Below are positions 24,360 to 34,300 of a DNA stretch of 64,000 bases, in pieces; the stretch's first letter is position 1; every line of letters begins with the position of its first letter. The notes beneath the pieces were generated by a model. The model saw nothing but the letters and a program-made list of their open reading frames with translations. It searched no databases and was not told the DNA's origin. Location of the stretch: the NCBI GenBank assembly GCA_000727475.1, contig KL647311.1, positions 1,762,017 through 1,826,016 on the forward strand. The letters are read 5' to 3'. The stretch is from Sarcocystis neurona. Its lineage: Eukaryota > Apicomplexa > Conoidasida > Eucoccidiorida > Sarcocystidae. The translations under genes and the position numbers were made by a program.

Positions 24360-26070
24360 TCTACAGATGGCACCGTATACATATATATATATATATGAAC
24401 AGGTGTAGTAGGTGCGATAGACTTAGACGGAAATAGGTAGAGAGAAAGATGGAAGTGACTATGCACACGCAGATTCACACGCAGTCGTAGATTATCTGGG
24501 TGACTATGTTTTCCACTTTCTTGAATAGCGAGGAAGGAGGAGAGAACAGCGACTTTTTCGGCTGGTAAGTGGCGTTTTAGCTGGCACGACGGAGAGGGAC
24601 TGCAGAGTAAGGATAAGGAAAGAGGAAACTGTCGGCGGACCGAAAGCAGAAGATTCGTCTCCTCTCTATGTTCCCCTGTCTTTTCTTTTAACAGACTCAC
24701 GAAGGAAGCCACCCACGCGCTGTTGTCCAGGAGAGCCACACGGCGGTCCGGTTGCTGCTTTTCTCTGTGTCATCGAACCAGTGCCAGGAAGAGGAACTTT
24801 GCTAGATTACTTTGTGTGCTTTAAAAAGAAAAACATTTACGATGTGAGTGAGAGTGGTGTCTCTCGTGATTTTTTTCATCCCGACATTCCAGTTCCTCTC
24901 ACTACGGAGATATCGCGTTGTCCCTTTCCTCATGAGGCTTGTCCCAGGCAATTGCCACTCCCGCTGAGAGCAAGGAGACTTCACAACATCCCAGTCTTCC
25001 TTCAAGAACGCATCTTTCTCTACGTTGGTCGATTTGCTCCATGTGCTGGCGCGATAATATTTTGTCGCCGCGCAGGACCGCTGCATGTGCGGTTCTCTCC
25101 TTCGGCTGGGGCGCCGGTGTTGAGCGCGTGTGTGAGATGCGTAACTTCCGGCTGCTTTGCTGCAGCAGGAAGTGAAGAAAAAAGAAAAAAGTGTCCCAGA
25201 GAATTTGTGGTTCTGGGTCGACGAAGGGTTGCATTTTATTCACGCTTCCTTCCTCTGCAGGCGCTGCCGTAGGAGCCGCGGTGCGTACGCATTCCCATGC
25301 ATAAAACGTACTAGCACCTTCGCTTCGTCTGCTTTTTCCTTTTTCTTCGCCATTTCATGTGTCCCTTTTCGTTCACTCTTCGTCCGAAACTGTTTTAACA
25401 CTGCAAACCTCGGGGTATCGTTCGTTTCCTCTCCTCCGCCGATCCCAGCGACTCTGAGCCGCGCGCGCATCCATCTCCCGCCGCTCGGGAAAAAGCAGTT
25501 TTCCCTTTTTTTAGCTCCTTCTGCCTTTTCACCGCCGTCCGACTCTTCCGTCTTCCTCTTCTCGACAATAGCCGTCCGCTTCGGGGTCGACAACGACACC
25601 ACGCTCGCCCAATTCTACCACCTCCTCCACGTACAAGCCGCGCCAGAGAATAGCGGCTACAAGCCACGCCAGAAAAGTAAATATCCGCTATCGTACTTCG
25701 TCACCATCAGCGTTTTCCATCCGCGCTTGCCGTAAATAGTCTGTTTCTCGTCCACTTATGCGCATGTGACCCTCTCAACGACCTCTTCGTATCAACTTTC
25801 TTGCACCTTCCTCGGTTTCGTATCGTCGGTTCATTCTCCCACGTACCTGTACGCGTGTGTCCACACAGAAAGAGAAAGAGAAAAAAGGGACAAAAACTTC
25901 TGTGAGTCTCCGTAGATAACGAGTAGATTACGTCCGTCTATACATGTCTATGTGTCTGTATGAACATTTCCGTTAATTAGGAGGCAACCTCTGCGCACCT
26001 CTGCCGCCTCTGCTTTCCTCTTTTCCTGCACCGCCCTCACCGCTCTTTTTGTTGATTTTCCGTTTCCTCC
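24360..26070. other. region upstream of the heme lyase gene, no gene resolved
   Basis: The stretch is mixed composition with few CAG tracts and several 100-190-codon frames. The plus-strand frame at 25157-25735 is the longest, but it opens at a non-ATG codon and shows no motif. Part of it should be the heme lyase promoter and 5' untranslated region. A small TA run lies at 24380-24396. Confidence 0.45.
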
Positions 26071-26074
26071 AAAT

Positions 26075-26647
26075 TCAGGCCTCTTTCTGAACAGCTTCGT
26101 CTTTCGCGGTCCACTCTTCTTTTTCGCGTCTCCCTGCCTTTCTTTTTCCTTCGTCGTCTTCTCGCCGCTTCTTCGTTTCCTGCTGCGTTGCCCCTGCTAC
26201 GCGCATTTTGCTCCGTTCTCTCCTCTGGTTGCTGCTCTTTTTTGACCTCCTTCCCCGGAAAATCTTCGCCCCTGCTGCTGCTCTGTGTGCTGCTACGGCT
26301 TCTACTATTCCGCCGCCTCTGCTTCGCTTTGCTTCTGCTGCTCTGCTGCTACCGTAGCTGCTGCTGCTGTTGCGACTCCCTGCGTCTGCAGTTCCTCTGT
26401 TGCTGCTCCAGGCCTCTTGCTCTGCTGCTGCTGCGTCAAGCGTCTGCTGGTGCTGCTGGTGCTGCACCTCATCCTGCCCGCCGTTCCTGCGTGTCGAGCC
26501 GCAGCGGCGCCCATACTCGACTGGCTTTCTGCTGCAGCAGCAACAGCAATTTTTCTGCTGCTGCAGGACGGCCGCTGCGTCTGCTTGCCACCGCATTACA
26601 TGTGTGCGGCCCTGGTGTCGCTGACTTACGCGGCGTCTCCGCGACAA
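26075..26647 (-). CDS. possible charged, Gln/Ala-rich C-terminal exon
   Basis: The minus-strand frame runs to a TGA near 26075. It passes from Gln/Cys/Ser-rich repeat-coded sequence into a normal-looking, strongly charged tail (AAGAKIFRGRRSKKSSNQRR, then KKRREDDEGKRKAGRREKEE). The tail has a mixed codon make-up unlike the Leu/Cys strings of the opposite frames, which argues for coding. No domain is recognised. Upstream exons, if any, would lie in the CAG-rich block at 26.6-27.9 kb. Confidence is limited by the repeat content. Confidence 0.35.
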   Translation of the reverse strand: MSRRRRVSQRHQGRTHVMRWQADAAAVLQQQKNCCCCCSRKPVEYGRRCGSTRRNGGQDEVQHQQHQQTLDAAAAEQEAWSSNRGTADAGSRNSSSSYGSSRAAEAKRSRGGGIVEAVAAHRAAAGAKIFRGRRSKKSSNQRRERSKMRVAGATQQETKKRREDDEGKRKAGRREKEEWTAKDEAVQKEA

Positions 26648-29600
26648 ATGCTGTGGCTCCAGCTGGTGCGTTGCCTTACCTCTGCCACACGCTCACGAGC
26701 GGCAGCAGCAGCAGCAGCCTCTGGAGCAGCAGCAGCAAGAGACGCAGTTGCTGCTGAAGAAGGAAGAAGGAGAAGCGGAAGAGGCATCTTCTTGCACCGG
26801 CAGGAACAAGAGGAGGAGGAGAGGAGGGGCAGGTGCCACACGGTAGCAGCGGCAGCAGGGGCAAGGGCAAGAGGAAGGGCAGGAGGCGCAGCAATAGCCA
26901 CAGCAGCAGCAGCAGAAGCGGAAGGCGTGGGAATACTACTAGAAGGTAGACAGGACGGGGGAGCAGCTGTTTTCCTGCAACAGCAGCAGACTGAGCTAGT
27001 GTAGGACGTGAAGGAGAAAGACCCGCAGCGGCAGCAGGGAGCTGCAGCAGCGAAGCTGCAGCAGGGGAGCTGCAGCAGATATAACGCAATGAAGCGCAGC
27101 AGCAGGAGAAGCTGCAGTAGCTGCAGCAGCAGCAGGTCCTTCGTCTTTGCTGCCGCGCACGGCCAGCAGCCGTATGCATGGGCAACTAGCACCAGGGGAG
27201 GCGAGGGGAAATTTTAGAGAAGGACGTGCGTCGGGGAGAAGCTGTCGCAGCAGTCGTCCCGCAGCTGCAACAGCAGCAGAATCGCTGTAGAAAAAGCCGC
27301 AGGAGGAGGTTGAAGAGCAGCGGCAGCAACAGCAGCAGCGTCGTCAGCTGTGCCATCTCAGCAGCAGCAGCAGCCAACGGCTGCAGCAGCGGTACCACAG
27401 AAGCGGCAACAGCAGCGACAGGGTTGTAGAGAGAGAAACACAGCCGCAGCAGCAGCAGGGACATAGCACCTACAACAGCAGCGGCAGCAGCTCTCGCGCA
27501 GCAGCTGCAGCAACGTCGCACATGTGGTGGGGTGGCTGTATAACGCTGACGGAGGGGCCACAGCGACAAAACTGCAGCGGCAGACGCACCGCAGCAGCAA
27601 CAGCAGCAACTCCACCAGCAGCACGTCCACCAACAGCGTACACGGAAGATTTCTGTGAGATGGTCGAGATGCAAGAAGAGCAGCAACAGCAAGTCGGAGA
27701 GAAGCAGCAGCGGGCACACGCGGAGAAAAGGCGGCAGTAGCAGCAGCAGCAGGGGAGGAGCAGCTGCAAGAGGAGCGGCAAAAAGATGGGTGCCAGGCGC
27801 CGCAGGAACTGGTGATGCCGCCGAGCAGCAGCAGCAGCAGTTCAGGACGATAACCGCAAGCAGCAGCAACAGCAACGGGGAAGGAAACAGATGAGCGAGG
27901 TGGGTAGTTGAGCTGCAGCAGCAGCAGCAGATTACTCAGGAGCCGATATCAACCTGCGGAGGATGAGGCGTTCCTCGCCTTCTGCAACTACTTGTCTACC
28001 CCCGTCGGTTCGAGCAGCAACAGCAGAAGATACGCGATCCTCCGCTGCCTTTTCTTCTTGTTGTTTGTCTTCTCCGTCGTATTTCTCTTCTTCTTCTTCC
28101 CCCTCTGCTGCTCACGCCTCCGCCTTACCGTCGTCGCACGTCTCTGCTACTGCGTGTGCCACTGCTGCGTCTGCTGCTGCTGCATCTGCCACTGCTGCGT
28201 CTGCTACTGCTGCCTGTGTACCCCACACTGCCCGCTCTGCGAGTTCGTCTTTGCTCCCTCCCGCTGCTTTGGTCGCTTCTGCTGCTTGCTCCCAGCCAGG
28301 TGATATTTCTGCTGAAGAGAAGGAGGAAGAAAAAGGGAAGGGAGGATACACAAGAGACGGAGAAGCTGCAGCAGGGGCGCAGCGGCGACGGCGGCAGCAG
28401 CAGCTAAAGCAGGAGGAGGAGGGAAAGGAGCAGCAGCAGCAGAAGCAGCGGAGTGGTGTTGCAGCAGCAGCGGATGGCTCTGCGTGTCGAGTTGCTGCAG
28501 CGGCAACAGGGCAGCAGCACGAAAAGAAGCAGCAGCCGCGATGCGGTGTGGCTGCCTCTGCGGCAGCAGGAGCAGCGGCAGCGGACACAAAGCAGCAAGA
28601 GCACCGCCTTCTGGCGCCGCTTCACAGCAGCAGCAGCAGGCAGCAGCAGCAGCAGAAGCTCCTTTTTACTGCAGCGCAAGCACCCGTCTCAAGTACTAAA
28701 GAAGAGGCAGCAACAGCAGCGTCGCCGGCGCTGCAGCAGCTGCTGTTCTCTCATGCAGCGACTTCTGCTGTAGCACCGCCAGCAGCAGCAGCTTTCTCTT
28801 CGTCAAGAGGAGAAGGAAGAGCAGGAGAGCTGCTTCCACCAGCGGCAAAGGCGAAAGGACCCAGAGACACTGCAGCAGGTACGCTTGCTTGGGCTGCGGA
28901 GCAAGTGCGTAGCGCCGTTCGTAAGGAAAGTACCCAGTTGCTGCAGCAAAGAAAAGCTGCCGCGGCAGGCACACGCGGAAGCAGCCATACCAGCAACAGC
29001 AACAGAAGCAGCAGCAGCAGAAGCAACAGCAACAGGAGCAGCAGCAACAGAAGGAACAGCAACAGAAGCAGCAGCATCAGCAGGTATCGCGGAGGAGGCA
29101 CGTCTCTTCGCGACTCGAGGAGGGGAAGAGGAAGCAGCAGCACGAAGGAGGAGGAGAAGAGAAGGAGAGGCTATCGCGAGGAGTCGAAGAGAAGTGAACG
29201 AAGAAGAAGTTGCAGCAGCCACCGCAGCAGCAACAACCAGAACAGCAGAAGCGACAGCAGCAGCAACAGAGCCCATCGTAGTCGCCCTCCCCGCAGCAGC
29301 ACAGCATCCCGCGACAGCGACTGCGACTGCAGCAGCAACAGGAGCAGCGTCAGCGGCAGGAACGGCAGGAGTGTGCTTCAGGAAAAAAAATTGATGAGTA
29401 CGCGTCGGTTGCCAACCACTGAGGGTCCTGCCTCGTTGCTCTTGAGAGAAGCAGAAGACGCATCAGCAGCTACAGCAGGAGAACCCGTCGCAGAAGCAGC
29501 AGCGGCTGCGAAAGCAGCTACAGCAGCAGCAAAAGAAGCAGGGCCTCGTAGCGAAAGCAGCAGCAACACAAGCGGCAGCACGGGAAGCAGCAGCAGAAGA

Positions 29601-31260
29601 GGCAGCACCAGCAGCAAAAACAGAAGAAGCAGCAGCAGAAGCAGCAGCAGAGGCAGCAGAAACAGCAACAGCAGCAGCAGAAGAAGCACCAGCAGAAGAA
29701 GCAACAGCAGAAGCAGCAGCAGCAGCAGAAGCAGCAGCGCGGGAAGCAGCAGCAGAAGAGGCAGCACCAGCAGCAGAAACAGAAGAAGCAGCAGCAGAAG
29801 CAGCAGAAGCAGAAGGAGCAGCAGCGGCAGCCGAACTAACAGCAGCAGAAGTAGCAGCAGCAGAAGCAGCAGCGACAGCCGAACTAACAGCGGCAGAAGT
29901 AGCAGCAGCAGAAGTAGCAGCAACAGAAGCAGCAGCAGCAGAAGCAGAAGCGGAGGAGGAGCCAGACCGAGCGCCAGGGTGAATGCTTTGCTGCATTATG
30001 GGAGTGCGACAGCCGTTTACTCGTCCGGTGTTGCTGGTGGCGCTGCTTCTTCGTCTCGACCTTGGAATAGCCGCCGAGGCGACGGCGCCGCACCAGCAGA
30101 AGCAGGGGTAAGAAAGCAAATAAAGCAAGAAGACAGAAGAGGCAGGAGAAGCAGCAGAAGACGACGGGGACGGGAAAAGAGAAGCGTTGACGCTGTTGCT
30201 CCGGTAGGGAGAAGAGGAGGCGCATACGTGGCACGTGAATCGTCAGCGGCTCCTGGTATATGTAGGGACGAGTCGTACTTTTCTTCTGCGGCAAGAGGCT
30301 GCAATTACTGCTGCACACGCACAGCGTCGAAGAGAAGTAGCAGCAGCAAGTCTTCTCTCGCGTCGCCTGCTGCCGCGGCTGCTGCTGTCGTGTGTTGCGG
30401 AGGGGCGCCTCACCAGCTGCCCGCGGCGAAGAAGAGCAGTCCCTCGACGAGAAGGAAGCAACAGCAGGTGGTGGGAGGAGAGGAGGAGAGGAGGCGGCGG
30501 CAGAAGAAGCGGCAGCCACAGCAGGCGGAAGAGCGGCAGCCGCAGCAACCAGGAAGCAAACGGAGAAGCGGGAGCGGCTTTGAGACGAGACAGCAGGCCA
30601 CTTCCGCAGCGACACGAAGGCGGAGAGACGCCGAGAGAGAGGCCGCTCGGAGAGAGCAGCAGCGGCAGCAGGAACAACAGGCAGGTGTACGTCGTGCAAT
30701 AGCGGCTGCTGCTGCTGCTGCTTCGGCTGCGATTGCCGTTTCTGCTGCTGCGGGTCTCATCGGGGGCGCGGTGGCCGGGGCTGCTGCTGCCACTGCCGTT
30801 GTGATGCTCGTCGGGTCCACTCTCTGCACGTCTGCGCTGCTTCCTTTTTAACGAAAACAGCAACAGCAGCAGAGGTAGGAGAACGAGGAGGGGAAGCGGC
30901 GGCAGCAGCAGAAGTTGACGGAAGCCGCCGCGCCTACGACACAGAGGGGGCAGCGGGACAAAAGGAAGTCCTAGAGAAGAAGCAGCAGTTGCTGCAACAG
31001 AAGACAGCAGTTGCAACAGCGGCAGCACTCCCCGAGGAGCCTCTGAAGAAGTGTTGGCTTTTCTTGAGAATCGGAGGGGGGGGCTAGAGAACATTAATTA
31101 CGGCAACTTGCGTCTTCGTGTTGCTGCGACGTGTTGCTGCTGGTGTAAGTTTTCTCTCTTGTATCTTGCTGGGGCCGGTACTTTCTATGAAGAAGCCGCT
31201 GCTGCTGCTCCGGAACAGGCGCGCCGATTCTTCTGCTGCTGCTGCTGCGCGTCGTAGGGT
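26180..31260. repeat. 5-kb CAG/CTG-dense block
   Basis: GCA/CAG/AGC triplets occur at very high density, with CTG on the plus strand before 26.6 kb and CAG mainly after it. Every frame on both strands shows open runs of Ala, Gln, Ser, Leu or Cys. The switch of strand bias near 26.6 kb suggests that coding direction changes there. Frame choice within it needs transcripts. Confidence 0.85.
27963..30851 (+). CDS. Ser/Ala/Arg/Gln-rich low-complexity protein with hydrophobic C-terminus (962 codons)
   Basis: The frame opens with ATG and has no stop for 2.9 kb. Interspersed normal-looking segments support coding: AEEKEEEKGKGGYTRDGEAA, AAGTLAWAAEQVRSAVRKES, TRRLPTTEGPASLLLREAED and GVRKQIKQEDRRGRR. 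Between about residues 340 and 660 it is SSRSSSR-type repeat, where the alternative frame would give AAEAAAEAA. A frame change through an intron or an unusual composition is therefore possible. The last ~50 residues are Ala/Val/Gly-rich and hydrophobic (two possible membrane segments, VSAAAGLIGGAVAGAAAA and AVVMLVGSTLC), ending at TAA. No family is recognised. Confidence 0.45.
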   Translation: MRRSSPSATTCLPPSVRAATAEDTRSSAAFSSCCLSSPSYFSSSSSPSAAHASALPSSHVSATACATAASAAAASATAASATAACVPHTARSASSSLLPPAALVASAACSQPGDISAEEKEEEKGKGGYTRDGEAAAGAQRRRRQQQLKQEEEGKEQQQQKQRSGVAAAADGSACRVAAAATGQQHEKKQQPRCGVAASAAAGAAAADTKQQEHRLLAPLHSSSSRQQQQQKLLFTAAQAPVSSTKEEAATAASPALQQLLFSHAATSAVAPPAAAAFSSSRGEGRAGELLPPAAKAKGPRDTAAGTLAWAAEQVRSAVRKESTQLLQQRKAAAAGTRGSSHTSNSNRSSSSRSNSNRSSSNRRNSNRSSSISRYRGGGTSLRDSRRGRGSSSTKEEEKRRRGYREESKRSERRRSCSSHRSSNNQNSRSDSSSNRAHRSRPPRSSTASRDSDCDCSSNRSSVSGRNGRSVLQEKKLMSTRRLPTTEGPASLLLREAEDASAATAGEPVAEAAAAAKAATAAAKEAGPRSESSSNTSGSTGSSSRRGSTSSKNRRSSSRSSSRGSRNSNSSSRRSTSRRSNSRSSSSSRSSSAGSSSRRGSTSSRNRRSSSRSSRSRRSSSGSRTNSSRSSSSRSSSDSRTNSGRSSSSRSSSNRSSSSRSRSGGGARPSARVNALLHYGSATAVYSSGVAGGAASSSRPWNSRRGDGAAPAEAGVRKQIKQEDRRGRRSSRRRRGREKRSVDAVAPVGRRGGAYVARESSAAPGICRDESYFSSAARGCNYCCTRTASKRSSSSKSSLASPAAAAAAVVCCGGAPHQLPAAKKSSPSTRRKQQQVVGGEEERRRRQKKRQPQQAEERQPQQPGSKRRSGSGFETRQQATSAATRRRRDAEREAARREQQRQQEQQAGVRRAIAAAAAAASAAIAVSAAAGLIGGAVAGAAAATAVVMLVGSTLCTSALLPF

Positions 31261-31350
31261 CTTCGTGGGCAGCAGCAGCAGCCTTATATCGGCTGCAGCG
31301 CTGCGACTTCTCTTTTTCGTCTCCCACCTGCTGCATCACTGGCGTCCAGG

Positions 31351-34300
31351 ATGATGCTGCAGCGTCGCGCAGCCGCTGCTGGCGGTGGAGGGTACGGGGA
31401 GGACGGCGAGGAGCTGCAGCCGCAGCACTTCGACCGAGGAGAGAGAAATGCAGCAGCGGGGATCGGCGCACACCCGCTGCAGCAGCCCAACGGCAGATAC
31501 GTGGAGCAGCGGGCGCAGTGCTTTCGGTTCTGTGCGACGTTATTTCTTGTCCTCACGACTCTCTTCGTTATTCGCATGCAGCAGGAGAAATACGAGCAGA
31601 ACAGCAAGAACGCCGTGCGCGTCATTTACAAAGTAAGCCGCTTGACGGGCGCAATAAAAGACAGGCCCAACGTGAGCAGACGGAGAAGCAGAGAAACACA
31701 CGAGGGACGCACGCCGTGGCGCAGCAGCCGTAGAAACGGCGAAGGCCCAAGCAGAAATAAAAGATGCACGAGAGAGAGAGAGAGCAGCAGCAGCTGGAGC
31801 AGCAGCAAAGGTAGAAGAAAAGCAGCAGACGCAGCCACAGGAGCAGCCACAGGAGCAGTAGGCCAAGCAGCTGCAACAGCAGCAGCAGGACAACCAGCCG
31901 CAGCAGCAGTAGCCCAAGCAGCAGCAACAGCAGCAGCAGCCCGAGTAGCGGCAGCAGCAACGTGCACAGCGGCAGCAGTAGCGGCAGGAAGAAGAGGAGG
32001 AGGAGGGACACGGCAAGCAGCAGTAGGAACTGCAAAAGGAAGAGCAGGAGCAGCAGCCCAAGAGGAAATGCGCGTGGGAAATATTTTTGGTTGGCTGGCA
32101 GTTGCGCAGCAGTGTTGGGGGCGAAGGGGAAGACAGAGGAAGAACTTGTAGACGTGCACGTACGCATACGTGTAAATATTCAGGATATTGATCGATCTAC
32201 CTGTCTTCAAGGATGAGCATCTATACACAAATGTATATATATATATGAACATATGAAGAAGAACAACGCGCGTATCTCGGGAAGGAAGGTGGAAGGATAA
32301 CGTGTATTTGTTAAGAGTGAGACAGGGAAATGAATAAGTCTCTCAATAAAGAATCACAACTATCTATTTACATATTTACGACTGTACAAAACCGTAAAGG
32401 AAACGACAATCACATGGATATATATGTATATGTTCATATATGCATGTGCATGCTGGAGTATGGACGGGTATGTGGGACAGATATAAGGCTCTATGTTGAA
32501 CGTAACTCATATGCGGCACAACAGCTTTCGCAGCACACACACATACGAGTATATACCTTGTTCTTGTATATATATATATGTAGAGATACGTCCAGGTGAG
32601 TGTGTGTGTATATATATGTATGTGTATAGAGAGGCAGATCCGTTCGTGTGTGTACGTATCTATATATATATATGTATATATAGAGAGAGAGCGAGAGCAA
32701 ATATATTATGCGGTATAGTTATCTGTCTATATGCGCGTATATATATATATGTATATGTTTACTTGTATACAAGAAAAAATCTATATATAGGTGATTGCTT
32801 TACGGGAGTATACCTATTATATGCGCATAGGTGCGCGGGCATGTGCACGTGCGTATGTGTCTTTATGTAGGTAGGCACGTATATATATAGATGTGTATAT
32901 TAGAAGAAGAGATAGACAGGATGTACAGGGGGATGGAAATTTGTATGTGTGTGACTCCGTGCATGCAAGTATTTCAGTAGAGAGTGTATATATGCGGACA
33001 GATACACCATCCAATGTCGCAGAAAGAGAGACAGACGGCGAGAGGACGCCGCAGAGGTAGAAGCGATTGAAACCCAGGCGGAGGACGCGGGCAAGTCGAC
33101 GAGAAAATCACGAAAAAGGAGCCTTTGTTTTGGGGGAAGAAACGGAGACGATGCAGAAAAGTGCGCGGCCTCGCTGCGTTTGTACGCGCGGGGGTGGGGC
33201 GGTGTACCGTTGTGGAGTGTACGTACAGCTGGAAAGACGGCGCTTGCACAGAAGTGGAGGGAACCATCTACCGTGGTCACACACTTTTTTGTAGATATAC
33301 GCATATCCGTATGTGTGTAACAGAAGTTATATGTCTCCGTGTTATATATGTGCGGAAGGAGCCGCTGATACATGGTGCAGGAATGTATGCATATATGTGA
33401 GCGCCTGTACTCTTCTAAGCATAGACATATACGTATATATATGTGTACGTGTTTGTGTAGTAAAATTTATATATCTCCGAGTTATGTACTTGCGGAAGGA
33501 GCGGAGCATATATCGTCACATACTTGATCCACGATATAAACTGCATGCATACATATATACACGTAGAGGTGCACATTTCTCTCAAGAAAGTATGTAGATA
33601 TAAACGTATGTGTGTGTGTGTGTGTGTTTAATAGAAGATGTATATGTGTTGGACAAAGAAACCGGATGTGTATGTACACGTATGTAATTCTTGAAAAAGG
33701 CCACCTCCGCATATATATGTATATATATCTTTTCGATAGGAGTACTTTCCTATACTTGTGTGGGTGTAGAAACGTTCGGCAGTTGCTCTTCATGTATATT
33801 TGGAAGCAGCAGGTGGTGTAAACGTCGCAGCGGGATGACTTGAAGCACATTTGTGTGTGTGTGTGTGTGTTTATCTATCTATTCACATATACATATATAT
33901 ATACATATATGTATGTGTGTATATATATATACACATGTGTGTATGTGTATATATTTGTATATGCATATATGTATATACATGTATGTATGTGTATTATATA
34001 TAGATATATGTACATATTTATGCACCTATATGTATATATTTGTATGTATATAACGTCATTCCATATTCACGTTGCTGTTGTAGGGGGTTGTGTTGCAGCA
34101 CCTTTGTGTAGCTACATGTGTGTATGTATGTGTGTTGGTGAATTTTTTGTATTTGTTCAATTTCTCTGTATCTCTATTAGGACGAAAACACTTCATAAAT
34201 AGGTTAGAACAGAGAAAAGTGTCGGGTGATGTGGGACAACGTGGGGGCGTCGACAGGGAGAGAGAGAGAGATGGCTGGGGTGTACGTACACCGGAAGTGT

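Noticed and set aside
33840..34202. 120-codon plus-strand Tyr/Ile/Cys-rich frame
   Set aside because: It is a direct translation of TATG/TG microsatellite.
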